Positions 33,984 to 46,575 of a stretch of DNA of 64,000 nucleotides are shown in pieces (within the stretch, counting starts at the first letter, position 1; every line of letters starts with the position of its first letter). Source of the stretch: Actinomyces sp. HMSC035G02 (lineage in GTDB: Bacteria; Actinomycetota; Actinomycetes; Actinomycetales; Actinomycetaceae); contig KV835892.1 in assembly GCA_001838165.1 (NCBI GenBank), forward strand, positions 92,888-156,887, written 5' to 3'. The notes beneath the pieces were generated by a model. It saw nothing but the letters and a program-made list of their open reading frames with translations, made no database searches and was not told the origin of the DNA. The translations under genes and the position numbers were made by a program.

Positions 33984-34727
33984 ATGGTGGATGTCCACAC
34001 GCTTGAGATCCTGCCGACCGTCGAGGAACTCAACGAGGCCGTGGGCCGTGCGTTCCTCGCTCGTCTACGCACGCTCATCAACGAGGCCGGAGCCGGCTCA
34101 CGCGTCGACCTGGCCATCTCCGGTGGTGCAATCACGACGAGCCTGTTGCCCTCGTTGCTTCCGTTTGTTGGCGAGGTCGATTGGTCACGCGTGCGCGTGT
34201 GGCTGGTTGACGAGCGTTACGTGGCGTCCGGCGACGAGGATCGCAACGACGATCAGGCGTGGGAGGGCTTCTTCCGCGCTGCCGCAGGCGTGGAATTCGT
34301 GCGTATGCCAACCTCGGATGCATCCGCGCCTGGTGCCGGTTCTCTCGACGAGGCGACGGCAGCGTTTGCTACCACGTGGCGCGAGCTCATGGGTGAGCGC
34401 TCCTTCGACATCGCACTAATCGGCATGGGGCCCGACGGGCACATCTGCTCGCTCTTCCCGGCCCGCGTCGACATGGACGAAGCCTCCCCTATTCTGGCGA
34501 TTCGCAATTCCCCGAAGCCTCCGCCTGAGCGCATCACGGTGTCGATGCCCGTCATGCGTGCGTGCGGCGAGGTGTGGCTGACGACGGCGGGATCCGCGAA
34601 GGCAGATGCCCTCGGACGAGCCTTCGCAGGCGCTTCGCCACTCGACATTCCCGTCGCGGGCATTCTGACCCCCACGACGCGCGTCTACCTCGACGAGGCT
34701 GCCGCCGCGGGTATTAAGTTCGCGTAA
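33984..34727 (+). CDS. pgl: 6-phosphogluconolactonase
   Basis: 247 residues. Motifs LAISGGAITTSLLP, VWLVDERYV and IGMGPDGHICSLFP define the DevB/Pgl family. It hydrolyses 6-phosphogluconolactone. ATG 33984 with AGGG nine bases upstream is preferred over GTG 33978. Last gene of the pentose phosphate run. Confidence 0.94.
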   Translation: MVDVHTLEILPTVEELNEAVGRAFLARLRTLINEAGAGSRVDLAISGGAITTSLLPSLLPFVGEVDWSRVRVWLVDERYVASGDEDRNDDQAWEGFFRAAAGVEFVRMPTSDASAPGAGSLDEATAAFATTWRELMGERSFDIALIGMGPDGHICSLFPARVDMDEASPILAIRNSPKPPPERITVSMPVMRACGEVWLTTAGSAKADALGRAFAGASPLDIPVAGILTPTTRVYLDEAAAAGIKFA

Positions 34728-34743
34728 TACGGCACCATCACTT

Positions 34744-34778
34744 TGTGGGGCCGTCTTCTTCATGGAGGCGGCCCCACA
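34744..34778 (+). terminator. Terminator after pgl
   Basis: Stem TGTGGGGCCG with CGGCCCCACA, 10 bp. Confidence 0.7.
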
Positions 34779-34797
34779 GTGGTACCCAAATAAAAGT

Positions 34798-34823
34798 GGC
34801 TCCCCGCTCGCAAGCGGAGAGCC
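34798..34823 (-). terminator. Terminator after secG
   Basis: GGCTC and CCGCT pair with AGCGG and GAGCC around a CGCA loop; on the minus strand it is followed by ACTTTTATTT. Confidence 0.75.
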
Positions 34824-34844
34824 ATCACAGAAATGAGCTAGCCG

Positions 34845-35090
34845 TCAGCCAGCAAATTTCACGAGCAGTGCATAGCCGATGATGCACACCAACCAGATGA
34901 GCAGGGTGCCCATAGTGATGCGGTTCAGGTTACGCTCAGCGACACCGGACGAGCCGGCCGACGAGGAGATGCCACCACCGAACATGTCTGACAGACCGCC
35001 ACCCTGTCCCTTGTGCATGAGGATGGTCAGGGTCAGCAGGAAGCTGGTCAGGAAGATCAGCACGATCAGCACGTTGTTCAAAATGGTCAC
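34845..35090 (-). CDS. secG: Preprotein translocase subunit SecG
   Basis: 81 residues from GTG 35090. Two transmembrane helices (NNVLIVLIFLTSFLLTLTIL; MGTLLIWLVCIIGYALLV) flank the signature HKGQGGGLSDMFGGG. A membrane subunit of SecYEG. The frame is open upstream to 35135, but those 15 residues lack SecG similarity. It ends the gap-pgk-tpiA-secG run. Confidence 0.93.
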   Translation of the reverse strand: MTILNNVLIVLIFLTSFLLTLTILMHKGQGGGLSDMFGGGISSSAGSSGVAERNLNRITMGTLLIWLVCIIGYALLVKFAG

Positions 35091-35164
35091 GGTGAATCCA
35101 GTTTCTATCGCAGTTCGCCCCCGATCGGGGCACATATAGCTTTAGTTTAACTGAGAATGCCGAT

Positions 35165-35192
35165 GGGGCCAACCGGCACACCGGTTGGCCCC
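35165..35192 (-). terminator. Terminator between tpiA and secG
   Basis: Perfect 12-bp stem, GGGGCCAACCGG with CCGGTTGGCCCC, loop CACA. secG may have its own promoter downstream of it. Confidence 0.7.
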
Positions 35193-35252
35193 ACCTCGCG
35201 TTCGCTCCGACCCGGCTTACGTGGCTGGGCGGGGTGAGCGCGTTACGGCTTC

Positions 35253-36029
35253 TCAGGCGTAGAAGTTCGCCATGGCGGCGAAGGAGTCAGCCTTGAGGGA
35301 CGCGCCACCGACGAGACCGCCGTCGACGTCGGGCTGAGCCATGAGCTCCTTGATGTTGCCGGGCTTGGCGGAGCCACCGTAGAGGATGCGGGTGGACTCG
35401 GCGGTCTCGGCGCCGAAGTCCTCGGCCAGGGCGGCACGGATGGCGCCGCACACTTCCTGAGCGTCCTCGGCGGACGCCGTCTCGCCGGTGCCAATGGCCC
35501 AGATGGGCTCGTAGGCGATGACGATCTTGGCGACCTCTTCGGCCTTCCAGCCGGCGAGGGCCGCGCGGATCTGGCCGAGCACGAACTCGACGTAGGTGCC
35601 GGCCTTGCGGACCTCGAGGGCCTCGCCGCAGCACAGGATCGGGGTCATGCCAGCGTCGAAGACCTTGCGGGCCTTGGCGCCGACGAGCTCGTCGGACTCG
35701 CCGTGGTACTCGCGACGCTCGGAGTGGCCCATGACCACGTAGGAGACGCCGAGCTTGGTCAGCATTTCGGTGGAGATTTCGCCGGTGTAGGCGCCGTTGT
35801 CGTGGATCGAGACGTCCTGAGCACCGTACTTGATCTGAAGATCATCGGCATCAACGATGGTCTGCACGGTGCGGATGTCGGTGAACGGCGGGATGACGAG
35901 CACCTCGCACTTGGAGTAGTCGTGGCCCGCATCGGACAGGGCCATCGCGAGGCCCTGGACGAGGTGGTTGGCCTCGAGGTGATCGAGGTTCATCTTCCAG
36001 TTGCCGGCCATCAGGGGGATGCGTGCCAT
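35253..36029 (-). CDS. tpiA: Triosephosphate isomerase
   Basis: 258 residues. GNWKMN at 9-14, catalytic His in MGHSERR, catalytic Glu in [11 protein letters not shown], phosphate loop [15 protein letters not shown] seven bases before the ATG; three bases after the pgk stop. Confidence 0.97.
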   Translation of the reverse strand: MARIPLMAGNWKMNLDHLEANHLVQGLAMALSDAGHDYSKCEVLVIPPFTDIRTVQTIVDADDLQIKYGAQDVSIHDNGAYTGEISTEMLTKLGVSYVVMGHSERREYHGESDELVGAKARKVFDAGMTPILCCGEALEVRKAGTYVEFVLGQIRAALAGWKAEEVAKIVIAYEPIWAIGTGETASAEDAQEVCGAIRAALAEDFGAETAESTRILYGGSAKPGNIKELMAQPDVDGGLVGGASLKADSFAAMANFYA

Positions 36030-36032
36030 GAG

Positions 36033-37223
36033 TCAGTCCTCCAGAACTGCGATACCGGGCAGAACCTTGCCCTCGAGGAGCTCGAGGGAGGCGCCACCAC
36101 CAGTGGAAATGTGGGAGAAGGTGTTCTCGTCGAAGCCGAGCAGGCGCACGGCTGCGGCGGAGTCGCCGCCGCCGATGACGGAGAACATGGAGCCCTTGGA
36201 CAGGGCTTCGGCGACGGCGCGGGTACCGCCGGCGAACGCGTCGAATTCGAAGACGCCCATGGGGCCGTTCCAGGCCACGGTCTTCGCGGTCGCGAGCTTG
36301 TCGGCGAAGAGCTTCGCGGACTCGGGGCCGATGTCCAGGCCCATCTGGTCGTCGGGAATAGCGTCGACCTTGACGACGGTTGCGGGCGCGTCGGCCGCGA
36401 ACTCGGGGGCGACGATGACGTCGACGGGCAGGACGAGGTCGACGCCGCGCTCGGCGGCCTCGGCAATGTAGCCCTTGACGGTGTCGATCTGGTCTTCCTC
36501 AAGGAGGGACTTGCCCACCGAGTAGCCCTGAGCGGCGAGGAAGGTGAAGACCATGCCGCCGCCAATGAAGAGCATGTCGGCCTTCTTCAGCAGGTTGGCG
36601 ATGACGCCCAGCTTGTCGGAGACCTTGGAGCCGCCGAGGACGACGCCGTAGGGGCGCTCGGGGTCACCGGTGACCTTGGACAGGGACTCGATCTCCTTTA
36701 GGACGAGCAGGCCGGCGGCCGACGGCAGCAGCTTGGCGATGTCGTAGACGGACGCCTGCTTGCGGTGGACGACGCCGAAGCCATCGGAGACGAAGGCGTC
36801 GCCGAGCTTGGCGTACTCGCGGGCGAGCTCTTCGCGCTCCTCGTCGACCTTGGAGGTCTCACGGGGATCGAAACGGACGTTCTCGAGCAGGGCGATCTCG
36901 CCCTCACCCAGGGCGGCGACGGTCTCGGTGGCCGACGGGCCAACGACGTCGGAGGCCAGCGTGACCTTCACACCGGAAAGCTCAGCGAGGCGCTTGGCGA
37001 CGGGGGCCAGCGAGAAGGCGGGATCGACCTTGCCCTTGGGGCGGCCGAGGTGGGCCATGATGACGACCTTGGCACCGGCGTCGGTGAGGGTCTTAAGGGT
37101 AGGCAGCGCCGCGCGGATACGGCCGTCGTCGGTGATGACGCCGTCCTTGAGCGGAACGTTGAAGTCGGAGCGGACGAGGACGCGCTTGCCGCGCAGGTCG
37201 CCCAGGGTGGAGATGGTCCTCAC
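36033..37223 (-). CDS. pgk: Phosphoglycerate kinase
   Basis: 396 residues. RSDFNVPL near the N terminus, [32 protein letters not shown] and the nucleotide loop [13 protein letters not shown] start with AAAGG upstream. Separated from gap by a strong hairpin but in the same direction. Confidence 0.97.
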   Translation of the reverse strand: MRTISTLGDLRGKRVLVRSDFNVPLKDGVITDDGRIRAALPTLKTLTDAGAKVVIMAHLGRPKGKVDPAFSLAPVAKRLAELSGVKVTLASDVVGPSATETVAALGEGEIALLENVRFDPRETSKVDEEREELAREYAKLGDAFVSDGFGVVHRKQASVYDIAKLLPSAAGLLVLKEIESLSKVTGDPERPYGVVLGGSKVSDKLGVIANLLKKADMLFIGGGMVFTFLAAQGYSVGKSLLEEDQIDTVKGYIAEAAERGVDLVLPVDVIVAPEFAADAPATVVKVDAIPDDQMGLDIGPESAKLFADKLATAKTVAWNGPMGVFEFDAFAGGTRAVAEALSKGSMFSVIGGGDSAAAVRLLGFDENTFSHISTGGGASLELLEGKVLPGIAVLED

Positions 37224-37259
37224 GAGGAGTCCTTTCGGTCTGAAGGCGGTGGCGATGTA

Positions 37260-37295
37260 CGAGATGCCCGTGCACGAGCGTGCACGGGCATCTCG
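37260..37295 (-). terminator. Hairpin between gap and pgk
   Basis: Perfect 15-bp stem, CGAGATGCCCGTGCA with its complement, loop CGAGCG. May attenuate or mark a processing site, giving more gap than pgk message, as in other gap-pgk operons. Confidence 0.65.
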
Positions 37296-37330
37296 CTGAT
37301 CAGCTCATGGCTGGCGTATCAGCTGTGTGC

Positions 37331-38542
<1,212 letters not shown>

Positions 38543-39526
38543 TCAGTCCTCCTCGAGCATATCGAGGGTAAGTGCAGATTCCGTGTCCGGGATGCCGCGT
38601 TCGTGCGCGACCTTATCGGCGAGAGCAAGGAGGCGACGGATACGACCGGCGACGGCATCCTTGGTCAGGGGCGGGTTCGTGTGCTTGCCGAGCTCCTCGA
38701 GGGAGGCTTGCTTGTACTGCAGGCGCAGGGTGCCGGCCTCGAGCAGATGGGCGGGTACGTCGTCCCCGAGAATCTCGAAGGCACGTTCGACTCGGGCACC
38801 CGCGGCAACGGCCGCACGGGCGGAGCGACGCAGGTTCGCGTCGTCAAAGTTGGCCAGTCGGTTGGCGCTCCCCCGGGCCTCGCGGCGCTCGCGCCGTTCC
38901 TGCCACGCCTGGAAGGTCTGGGGGGCACCCATGGCGGAGATGAGCGTGCCGATTGCGTCCGAATCGCGGACGGAGACGCGGTCGTTGCCGCGAACCTCCT
39001 TGGAGCGGGCGGCCGCGCCGAGCTTACGCGCGCACCCGACCATCGCGAGGGCGACCTCGGGGCCGGGGCACGTGATCTCCAGCGAAGAAGATCGTCCGGG
39101 TTCCATGAGAGAGCCGCGCGCGAGGAAGGCGCCGCGCCAGATGGCCGCGGCCTCGGCGTTCCCGGAGGCGACGAGCACGGGCGGCAGGCCGCGAACGGGG
39201 CGCCGCAGCGAGTCGACGAGGCCTGTGAGGCGCGCGAGCTCGTCAGCTTTGTGGACCACGCGCACGACGTAGCGCTTGCCGCGGCGCAGAGAAGAACCGG
39301 ACACCACGACGACGGAGGACTCAGCGTTATACAGCGCCTGCAGGTAGGTGCGCAGGCGACGCGCGGCCACGGGCGAGTCAAGCTCAGCCTCAACGAGGAT
39401 GCGCCCGCCCACAAGGTGCAGGCCTCCCGCGAAACGCAGCGTGGCACTCACTTCGGCGGCGACCTCGGACGGCGTCGTGACGACGGCGCGCGCCAGCTCG
39501 TCCTTCATGTCAGATGTCAGGGACAC
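38543..39526 (-). CDS. whiA: DNA-binding protein WhiA
   Basis: 327 residues from GTG 39526, which has GGAG five bases upstream and matches the usual WhiA length. N-terminal LAGLIDADG-like fold ([36 protein letters not shown]) and C-terminal helix-turn-helix ([21 protein letters not shown]). In Streptomyces it works with WhiB on division genes; a role in division here is inferred. Part of rapZ-yvcK-whiA. Confidence 0.95.
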   Translation of the reverse strand: MSLTSDMKDELARAVVTTPSEVAAEVSATLRFAGGLHLVGGRILVEAELDSPVAARRLRTYLQALYNAESSVVVVSGSSLRRGKRYVVRVVHKADELARLTGLVDSLRRPVRGLPPVLVASGNAEAAAIWRGAFLARGSLMEPGRSSSLEITCPGPEVALAMVGCARKLGAAARSKEVRGNDRVSVRDSDAIGTLISAMGAPQTFQAWQERRERREARGSANRLANFDDANLRRSARAAVAAGARVERAFEILGDDVPAHLLEAGTLRLQYKQASLEELGKHTNPPLTKDAVAGRIRRLLALADKVAHERGIPDTESALTLDMLEED

Positions 39527-39571
39527 GGCTTCTCCAGATATGTCATGTCGTTTGTCAGCAGGCAACAGGTT

Positions 39572-40576
39572 CTAAGGTAACCACGTTTCGGGCTGTCCGA
39601 CCTCACCAAGGAAGCCGTCAAATGCGTCACGCAGCGCCGCAGCGAGGCGTAGCGGGTCGTGATGCGGGGCTCCATCACCTGTGCGCACCTGCCGCAGGAG
39701 GACGCGCGCGCCAAGTTCTTCGGCGGCGACGATGAGATCGTCGATGTCGTCACAGGCCGTCGGATCCGCGACGACGACGTCGAGCTTAAGCATGGGAGCG
39801 TACTCGCGTAGAACGCGCACGTGGTCGGCGGTCGACATCAGGTCGGTTTCACCGCGTTGACGCGCCAGGTTGAGTACCAGCGCGCGGTGGGCGTCAGTCG
39901 TGGCAAGCGCTCGGTTGATCTCTGGCACCAGCAGGTGCGGGATCACGGAGGTGTACCAGGAACCGGGCCCCAGGACCACCCAGTCGGCCTCAGAAATTGC
40001 CTCTGTGACGGCTGAGGGTACCTCGGGAGCCTCGGGCGTGATGCGCACATGCTCGACGGTGCCGGGGGCGACGGCGACCTTGGACTGGCCGGACACGACG
40101 TAGCGGCGGCCGCCGTCGTTCATGTCCGCCTCGATGTCAATCGGCGTCGTCGACATGGGCAGGACGCGCCCCTGCGCACCGAGGAGACGTCCGACCCAGT
40201 CGAGACCTTCGACGGGATCGTCGAGGAGCTGCCACAGGCCGGAGATCAGCAGGTTGCCGAGCGCGTGCCCATTGAGGGGTCCACTCGTATCCAGGCGCAG
40301 CTGCATGACATCGCGCCAGGTCAGGCCCCACTCGGATTCCTCGCAGAGAGATGCCAGCGCCATGCGCAGGTCGCCGGGAGGCAGGATCGGCATCTCCTGG
40401 CGCAGTCGGCCGGAGCTGCCGCCGTCGTCGGCGACGGTCACGACGGCCGTCAGTGCGCGCGTGATGTGGCGCAGCGCCCGCAGGGTTGCGGACAGGCCGT
40501 GTCCGCCGCCGAGGGCGACGATGTTCTGGCCGGATTCTCCACGTTGAACCCAGCCGGCTGCATCAAGATAGGGCAT
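39572..40576 (-). CDS. yvcK: YvcK/GlmR (CofD-like) gluconeogenesis factor
   Basis: 334 residues. ALGGGHGLSATLRALR, VTVADDGGSSGRLR and PPGDLRMALASL are the sugar-nucleotide binding motifs of this family; later VLGPGSWYTSVIPHLL. In Bacillus it steers carbon to wall precursors. ATG overlaps the rapZ stop by one base. Confidence 0.95.
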   Translation of the reverse strand: MPYLDAAGWVQRGESGQNIVALGGGHGLSATLRALRHITRALTAVVTVADDGGSSGRLRQEMPILPPGDLRMALASLCEESEWGLTWRDVMQLRLDTSGPLNGHALGNLLISGLWQLLDDPVEGLDWVGRLLGAQGRVLPMSTTPIDIEADMNDGGRRYVVSGQSKVAVAPGTVEHVRITPEAPEVPSAVTEAISEADWVVLGPGSWYTSVIPHLLVPEINRALATTDAHRALVLNLARQRGETDLMSTADHVRVLREYAPMLKLDVVVADPTACDDIDDLIVAAEELGARVLLRQVRTGDGAPHHDPLRLAAALRDAFDGFLGEVGQPETWLP

Positions 40577-41571
40577 CAGTCTCTCCCAATGTCACGGTGC
40601 ATCACGCGAACCGTGTATCCGTGTGTGCGCAGGCGTTCGGCGATAGCCTCAGAGGACGCAACGGAGCGGTGCTTTCCGCCCGTGCATCCGACGGCAATCG
40701 TGACGAATGGCTTCAATTCTGCCAGATAGCCGCTGAGCATGGGGGCAAGAAGGTCGGCATATCCGAGAGCAAAATCGCGCGCACCCGGCTGGGAGAGCAC
40801 GTAGTCGGCGACCGCCTGGTCCTTACCCGTGAGGTGACGCAGCTCGTCCACCCAGTACGGGTTCTTCAGAAAGCGCACGTCAACGACATGATCGGCGTCG
40901 AGAGGCAGGCCGTGCTTGAAGCCAAAGGATTCGACGGTCACCTGCAGGGGGCGCTCCTCCCCCGCCACGATGTCACGAATGCGCCTCGTCAGATCGTGGA
41001 CGCTCATCGTGGACGTGTCGATGACCTCGTCGGCGGCGCGACGAAGCGGCGCGAGCAGGCGCATCTCGGCCTTGATGCCGTCCATGAGGGTACCGGCGCC
41101 CTGGAGGGGATGCGGGCGGCGGTTGGATTCGTAGCGACGCACCAGTGTCTCGGGACTGGCCTCGAGGAAGATGACGCGGTAGGCGATGCCTGCGCCCTTG
41201 AGCTGCTCAAGCGTGGCATCAAGCGTGCGGAAGAAGGTACGCGAGCGCACGTCCACGCCGACAGCCAGGCGGTGCACACCCGCAGCTGGATCGTTCGACA
41301 TCATGCCGACGAGGGCGGGCAGCATCGTCGGCGGCAGGTTGTCGACGACGTACCAGTCAAGGTCTTCGAGTGCGCGGGCAGCGCCGGTGCGGCCCGCTCC
41401 CGAGTAGCCGGTGATGATGAGAACCTCGTTGGAGGCGCGCGGCTCGTACTTGACGCGCATCATGTCACGCACGGCGATGCCCTCGGGGACCGTGGGAGGG
41501 TTCTCCTCGTTCATCGCCGAGGGCTGGGCCTCGGCTGCGTCGTGAGCGTCCGTGGGTGTGTGGTCGGGCAT
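40576..41571 (-). CDS. rapZ: RNase adapter RapZ
   Basis: 331 residues. P-loop GYSGAGRT at 55-62, VVDNLPPTMLPAL, and C-terminal SFGFKHGLPLDADHVVDVRFL, FVTIAVGCTGGKHRSV. The N-terminal 45 residues are a species-specific extension. In E. coli RapZ controls GlmS through small RNAs; in actinobacteria its target is unknown. GGAGG precedes the ATG. Confidence 0.95.
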   Translation of the reverse strand: MPDHTPTDAHDAAEAQPSAMNEENPPTVPEGIAVRDMMRVKYEPRASNEVLIITGYSGAGRTGAARALEDLDWYVVDNLPPTMLPALVGMMSNDPAAGVHRLAVGVDVRSRTFFRTLDATLEQLKGAGIAYRVIFLEASPETLVRRYESNRRPHPLQGAGTLMDGIKAEMRLLAPLRRAADEVIDTSTMSVHDLTRRIRDIVAGEERPLQVTVESFGFKHGLPLDADHVVDVRFLKNPYWVDELRHLTGKDQAVADYVLSQPGARDFALGYADLLAPMLSGYLAELKPFVTIAVGCTGGKHRSVASSEAIAERLRTHGYTVRVMHRDIGRD

Positions 41572-41613
41572 GGCGTCCTCCTGACGGGTCGGCGGGTCGG
41601 ATGATGGGTGCTG

Positions 41614-42837
41614 TTAGGCGGAAGGGGCGGGGGCCTCGTCGATCGTGATCCCGGCTGCGGCGCGTCTGGCGATGACTCGCGCTTCCTTCGGCGTGCTCGC
41701 GGTGGTGGCGACGACGCCGACCCGCCTGCCAGCGCGGCTCACCGGCTTGCCGAAGATGCGCACGATGTCGGCGGATTCGAGGGCGCGAGCGACGCCGTTG
41801 TAGACGGGTGTATCGACGGTGCTCGTCGACTTGATGACCGCCGACGCACCCGGGGTGGTCTGTGCGGTGGAGACGGGCAGGCCGAGGATGGCGCGTGCGT
41901 GCAGCTCGAACTCGGACTGCGCTTGGGTCACCATCGTGACCATGCCGGTGTCATGGGGGCGGGGAGACAGCTCTGAGAACCAGACTTCGTCGCCGCGCAC
42001 GAAGAACTCGACGCCGAAGATACCGAGGCAGGGCCCGTTTCCGGCTTCGGCCAGGGCGTCGGTGATGGCTTTGGCCATCTGTCGAGCACCCGCGAGGGCG
42101 GCCTCGCTCATGGCCATGGGCTGCCAGGATTCGACGTAGTCGCCTCCCTCCTGGCGGTGTCCGATGGGCGCGCAGAAGCTGGTCGTGACGGAGCCCGAAG
42201 CGGCGTCCCAGGAGCGCACGGTGAGCAGCGTGATCTCGTAGTCGAAGTCAACCCCCTCCTCCACGATGACGACACCGGTCGTGGCGCGCGCGTCCTCCTC
42301 GGCATGTGCCCAGGCGGAGGCGGCCTGCTCGGGACCCGTCACGCGGGACTGGCCGTGCCCGGAGGAGGACATCGTGGGCTTGACAAAGGCGGGGTAGCCA
42401 ACCTCGTCGAGGGCCGCGGCCAGCTCGACCTCGCTGCGCGCGAAGCGGAAGGCCGACGTGCGCACGCCGGGCAGGGACGCGGCAAGGTTGCGGATGCGCT
42501 GACGGTCCATCGTCGCCTGGACGGCGAAGGCGTTGGGGACGACGCGCACGCCGCGCTCTTCATAGGCGCTCAGCTCGTCTGTCGCGATGGCCTCGACCTC
42601 GGGGACGATGAGGTCAACATCGACGCTGTCGAGGACCTCGCGCAGGGCCTGCGGGTCGCTCATGTCAAAGACTCGGGATTCGTCCGCCACTTGCATGGCG
42701 GGAGCATTGTCGTATGAGTCGCAGGCGATCACCGTGCATCCGTAGCGTTGCAGGGCGATCACGACTTCCTTACCGAGTTCGCCCGATCCGAGCAGCAGCA
42801 CGCGTGCCGGCAGTGGCACGGGTAGCGTCGTTGTCAT
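41614..42837 (-). CDS. purT: Formate-dependent phosphoribosylglycinamide formyltransferase
   Basis: 407 residues, ATP-grasp fold. N-terminal VLLLGSGELGKEVVIALQRYG; ATP-grasp KPTMSSSGHGQS; metal site GIFGVEFFVRGDEVWFSELSPRPHDTGMVT in segments at about 280-310. It formylates GAR with formate and ATP. It sits between uvrC and rapZ, which are normally adjacent in actinobacteria, and overlaps the uvrC stop (ATGA). Confidence 0.95.
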   Translation of the reverse strand: MTTTLPVPLPARVLLLGSGELGKEVVIALQRYGCTVIACDSYDNAPAMQVADESRVFDMSDPQALREVLDSVDVDLIVPEVEAIATDELSAYEERGVRVVPNAFAVQATMDRQRIRNLAASLPGVRTSAFRFARSEVELAAALDEVGYPAFVKPTMSSSGHGQSRVTGPEQAASAWAHAEEDARATTGVVIVEEGVDFDYEITLLTVRSWDAASGSVTTSFCAPIGHRQEGGDYVESWQPMAMSEAALAGARQMAKAITDALAEAGNGPCLGIFGVEFFVRGDEVWFSELSPRPHDTGMVTMVTQAQSEFELHARAILGLPVSTAQTTPGASAVIKSTSTVDTPVYNGVARALESADIVRIFGKPVSRAGRRVGVVATTASTPKEARVIARRAAAGITIDEAPAPSA

Positions 42838-44849
42838 GGTGTGTCCTCCCTCGACGATGTCGCTAGCCTATCGCGGATCGTGCGCGCAAGGCCGAGTCCC
42901 ACGCCCTTGACCTCGGCGATCTGCTCGGGCGTGGCCTGGCGAATCCGCTTGACGGAGCCGAAATGCTTGAGCAGCGCGGCCTGGCGTGCGGGTCCAAGAC
43001 CTGGGATGGAGTCGAGGACCGAGCGGCGCTGGGCCTTCGAGCGGCGTTTGCGGTGCTTCGTGATTGCGAAGCGGTGGGACTCGTCACGCAGGTACTGCAG
43101 GAGGTAGAGGGCCTCCGACGTGCGCGGCAGGATGAGCGGGAAGTCGTCTCCGGGGATCCACACCTCTTCGAGGCGCTTAGCCAGACCCACGACGGGTACG
43201 TCCGCACCCACCGCGTCCAGGGCGGCGCGGGCGGCGTTCACCTGGGGCAGGCCACCGTCCACGACGACCAGGTCGGGCCGGTAGGAGAAACGCTTAGGGC
43301 GTCCCGTCATCGCGTCGATCGGGCCGGAGGCGTAGGCGACGCCGTCCTCGTCCTCTCCATCGACACCGGCCTCCTCGGCGAGCAGCCGCGAGAAGCGGCG
43401 CGTGAGAACCTCGTTCATCGCGCTCGTGTCGTCGGGAGTGCCGTTTCCGTCCTCACCGCGGATGTTGTAGGTGCGGTAGGCGTCCTTGCGCGGCATACCG
43501 TCTTCGAAGACCACCATCGAGGCGACCTGATTCTCCCCACCCGTGTGCGAGACGTCGTAGCACTCGATGCGCAGGGGCGCGCCGGGCAGATCGAGGTTTT
43601 CGGCCAGCTGCTCGAGTGCCTTCGAGCGCGCCGTAATGTCTCCCGCGCGCTTCGTGCGGTGCAGGGCGAGGGCCTGGCGGGCGTTCTCCGTGACCGTCTC
43701 CATGATTTGTGCCTTCGGCCCGCGCTTGGGCACGTGCACCGACACGGACGCGCCGCGGACCTCGGCCAGCCAGCGTGCGATGGTCTCCTTCTCCGACGGC
43801 TCGACGGAGACGAGCACCTCGCGAGGGATCGCCGAGGTCGGCGTGTGGGCGACGTCGTCCACGCTGACGGCCGCCACCTTGGCCGTGTTCCCGGCCCCGG
43901 CCTCGTCCGGCGACGCCGACGAATACACCTGCTCGAGAAGGCGAGCCATGAGCGCCGCGTCGTCCGCGCCGTCCACCCGCTCGATCACCCAGCCGCGCGT
44001 GCCCCGGATGCGCCCGCCGCGCACGTGGAAAACGTGCACCGCAGCGTCCAAGTCGTCGCTGACGAGCGAGAACACGTCAGCGTCCGAGCCATCGTCGAGC
44101 ACGACCGCGTTGCGCTCCAGCACCGTGCGCAGCGCCTTGACATCGTCGCGCAGCTTCGCCGCACGCTCGAAGTTGAGCTCCATAGAGGCCTGACGCATCT
44201 GCTCCTCCAGGTCACGGATCACCGGACCCGTGCGCCCCTCCATGAACTGACACAGGCCCTCCGCGAGCTCGCGGTGCTCCTCCATGGAAATGCGCCCCAC
44301 ACACGGAGCCGCGCACTTGTCGATGTAACCGAGCAGGCACGGGCGCCCCTGCGCCTTCGCGCGCTGAAACACACCAGCCGAACACGAGCGCATCGGGAAG
44401 ACGCGCAGCAGCTGATCGATCGTCTCGCGAATCGCCCACACCTGCGTGTACGGGCCGAAGTAGCGCGACCCCGCCCGCTTGCGCTCGCGCGTCACCTGCA
44501 CGCGAGGGAAGCGCTCCCCCATCGACACCGCCAGATAGGGGTAGGACTTGTCGTCCTTAAACATGACGTTGAAGCGCGGATTGAATTCCTTAATCCAAGT
44601 GAACTCCAGGGTGAGAGCCTCGACCTCGGACCGCACGACGGTCCATTGCACAGCGCTCGCGGTCGTCACCATCTGCTGGGTGCGCGGGTGCAGGTTCGCC
44701 AGGTCCTGGAAGTAGTTGGTGAGGCGATTGCGCAGGTTTTTGGCCTTGCCGACGTAGATGACGCGGCCCTGCGGGTCTGAGAATCGGTAGACGCCCGGCG
44801 ATGTCGGGATGTCTCCCGTGCGGGGTCGGTACGTCGAAGGATCTGCCAC
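42834..44849 (-). CDS. uvrC: Excinuclease ABC subunit C
   Basis: 671 residues from GTG 44849. GIY-YIG nuclease domain (SPGVYRFSDPQGRVIYVGKA), a UVR motif near 200, RNase H-like domain with catalytic Asp in RIECYDVSHT and tandem helix-hairpin-helix at the end (LDSIPGLGPARQAALLKHFG). It makes both incisions in nucleotide excision repair. TACCCT lies exactly six bases before the GTG. Confidence 0.97.
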   Translation of the reverse strand: MADPSTYRPRTGDIPTSPGVYRFSDPQGRVIYVGKAKNLRNRLTNYFQDLANLHPRTQQMVTTASAVQWTVVRSEVEALTLEFTWIKEFNPRFNVMFKDDKSYPYLAVSMGERFPRVQVTRERKRAGSRYFGPYTQVWAIRETIDQLLRVFPMRSCSAGVFQRAKAQGRPCLLGYIDKCAAPCVGRISMEEHRELAEGLCQFMEGRTGPVIRDLEEQMRQASMELNFERAAKLRDDVKALRTVLERNAVVLDDGSDADVFSLVSDDLDAAVHVFHVRGGRIRGTRGWVIERVDGADDAALMARLLEQVYSSASPDEAGAGNTAKVAAVSVDDVAHTPTSAIPREVLVSVEPSEKETIARWLAEVRGASVSVHVPKRGPKAQIMETVTENARQALALHRTKRAGDITARSKALEQLAENLDLPGAPLRIECYDVSHTGGENQVASMVVFEDGMPRKDAYRTYNIRGEDGNGTPDDTSAMNEVLTRRFSRLLAEEAGVDGEDEDGVAYASGPIDAMTGRPKRFSYRPDLVVVDGGLPQVNAARAALDAVGADVPVVGLAKRLEEVWIPGDDFPLILPRTSEALYLLQYLRDESHRFAITKHRKRRSKAQRRSVLDSIPGLGPARQAALLKHFGSVKRIRQATPEQIAEVKGVGLGLARTIRDRLATSSREDTP

Positions 44850-44855
44850 GCTCCC

Positions 44856-44861
44856 AGGGTA
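44856..44861 (-). promoter_or_regulatory. -10 box of the leaderless uvrC promoter
   Basis: TACCCT six bases upstream of GTG 44849 on the minus strand; this would start the uvrC-purT-rapZ-yvcK-whiA transcript. Confidence 0.6.
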
Positions 44862-44963
44862 CGAGGCCGTGGCTGGGAGCGCCCGGCACCCACCTCGGGC
44901 GTGCTCTATGTCATGAAACATTTGAATGATGAAACCAATACGCGCAGGCGGCACCTGTAGGCA

Positions 44964-44969
44964 TATACT
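44964..44969 (+). promoter_or_regulatory. -10 box of glnA, with upstream direct repeats
   Basis: TATACT 66 bases before the glnA ATG. Upstream at about 44913-44935, ATGAAAC occurs twice, 16 bases apart, next to a small dyad; the spacing does not match the known GlnR box, so the nitrogen regulator is left open. Confidence 0.45.
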
Positions 44970-45035
44970 GGACTTGGCCACGAATTGACCGATTCTTGAC
45001 CTTCGAGTACAGCTCTCCCACAAAGAAGGACGTTC

Positions 45036-46460
<1,425 letters not shown>

Positions 46461-46475
46461 TCTAATCGTCACTCA

Positions 46476-46509
46476 GCGGCCCCCGCCCCAATTATGGGGC
46501 GGGGGCCGC
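46476..46509 (+). terminator. Terminator after glnA
   Basis: A 14-bp GC stem, GCGGCCCCCGCCCC with its complement, around AATTAT. Confidence 0.85.
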
Positions 46510-46575
46510 ACCATACCCAGTAGACTCACAACGGACCTGTTGTTCAGTCTTTGAACCGATACCCGGGAGGACACG

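Noticed and set aside
44905..44940. GlnR box upstream of glnA
   Set aside because: Two GAAAC words occur 16 bases apart, but the GlnR consensus needs paired half-sites with 22-base periodicity and the GTnAC halves are missing.
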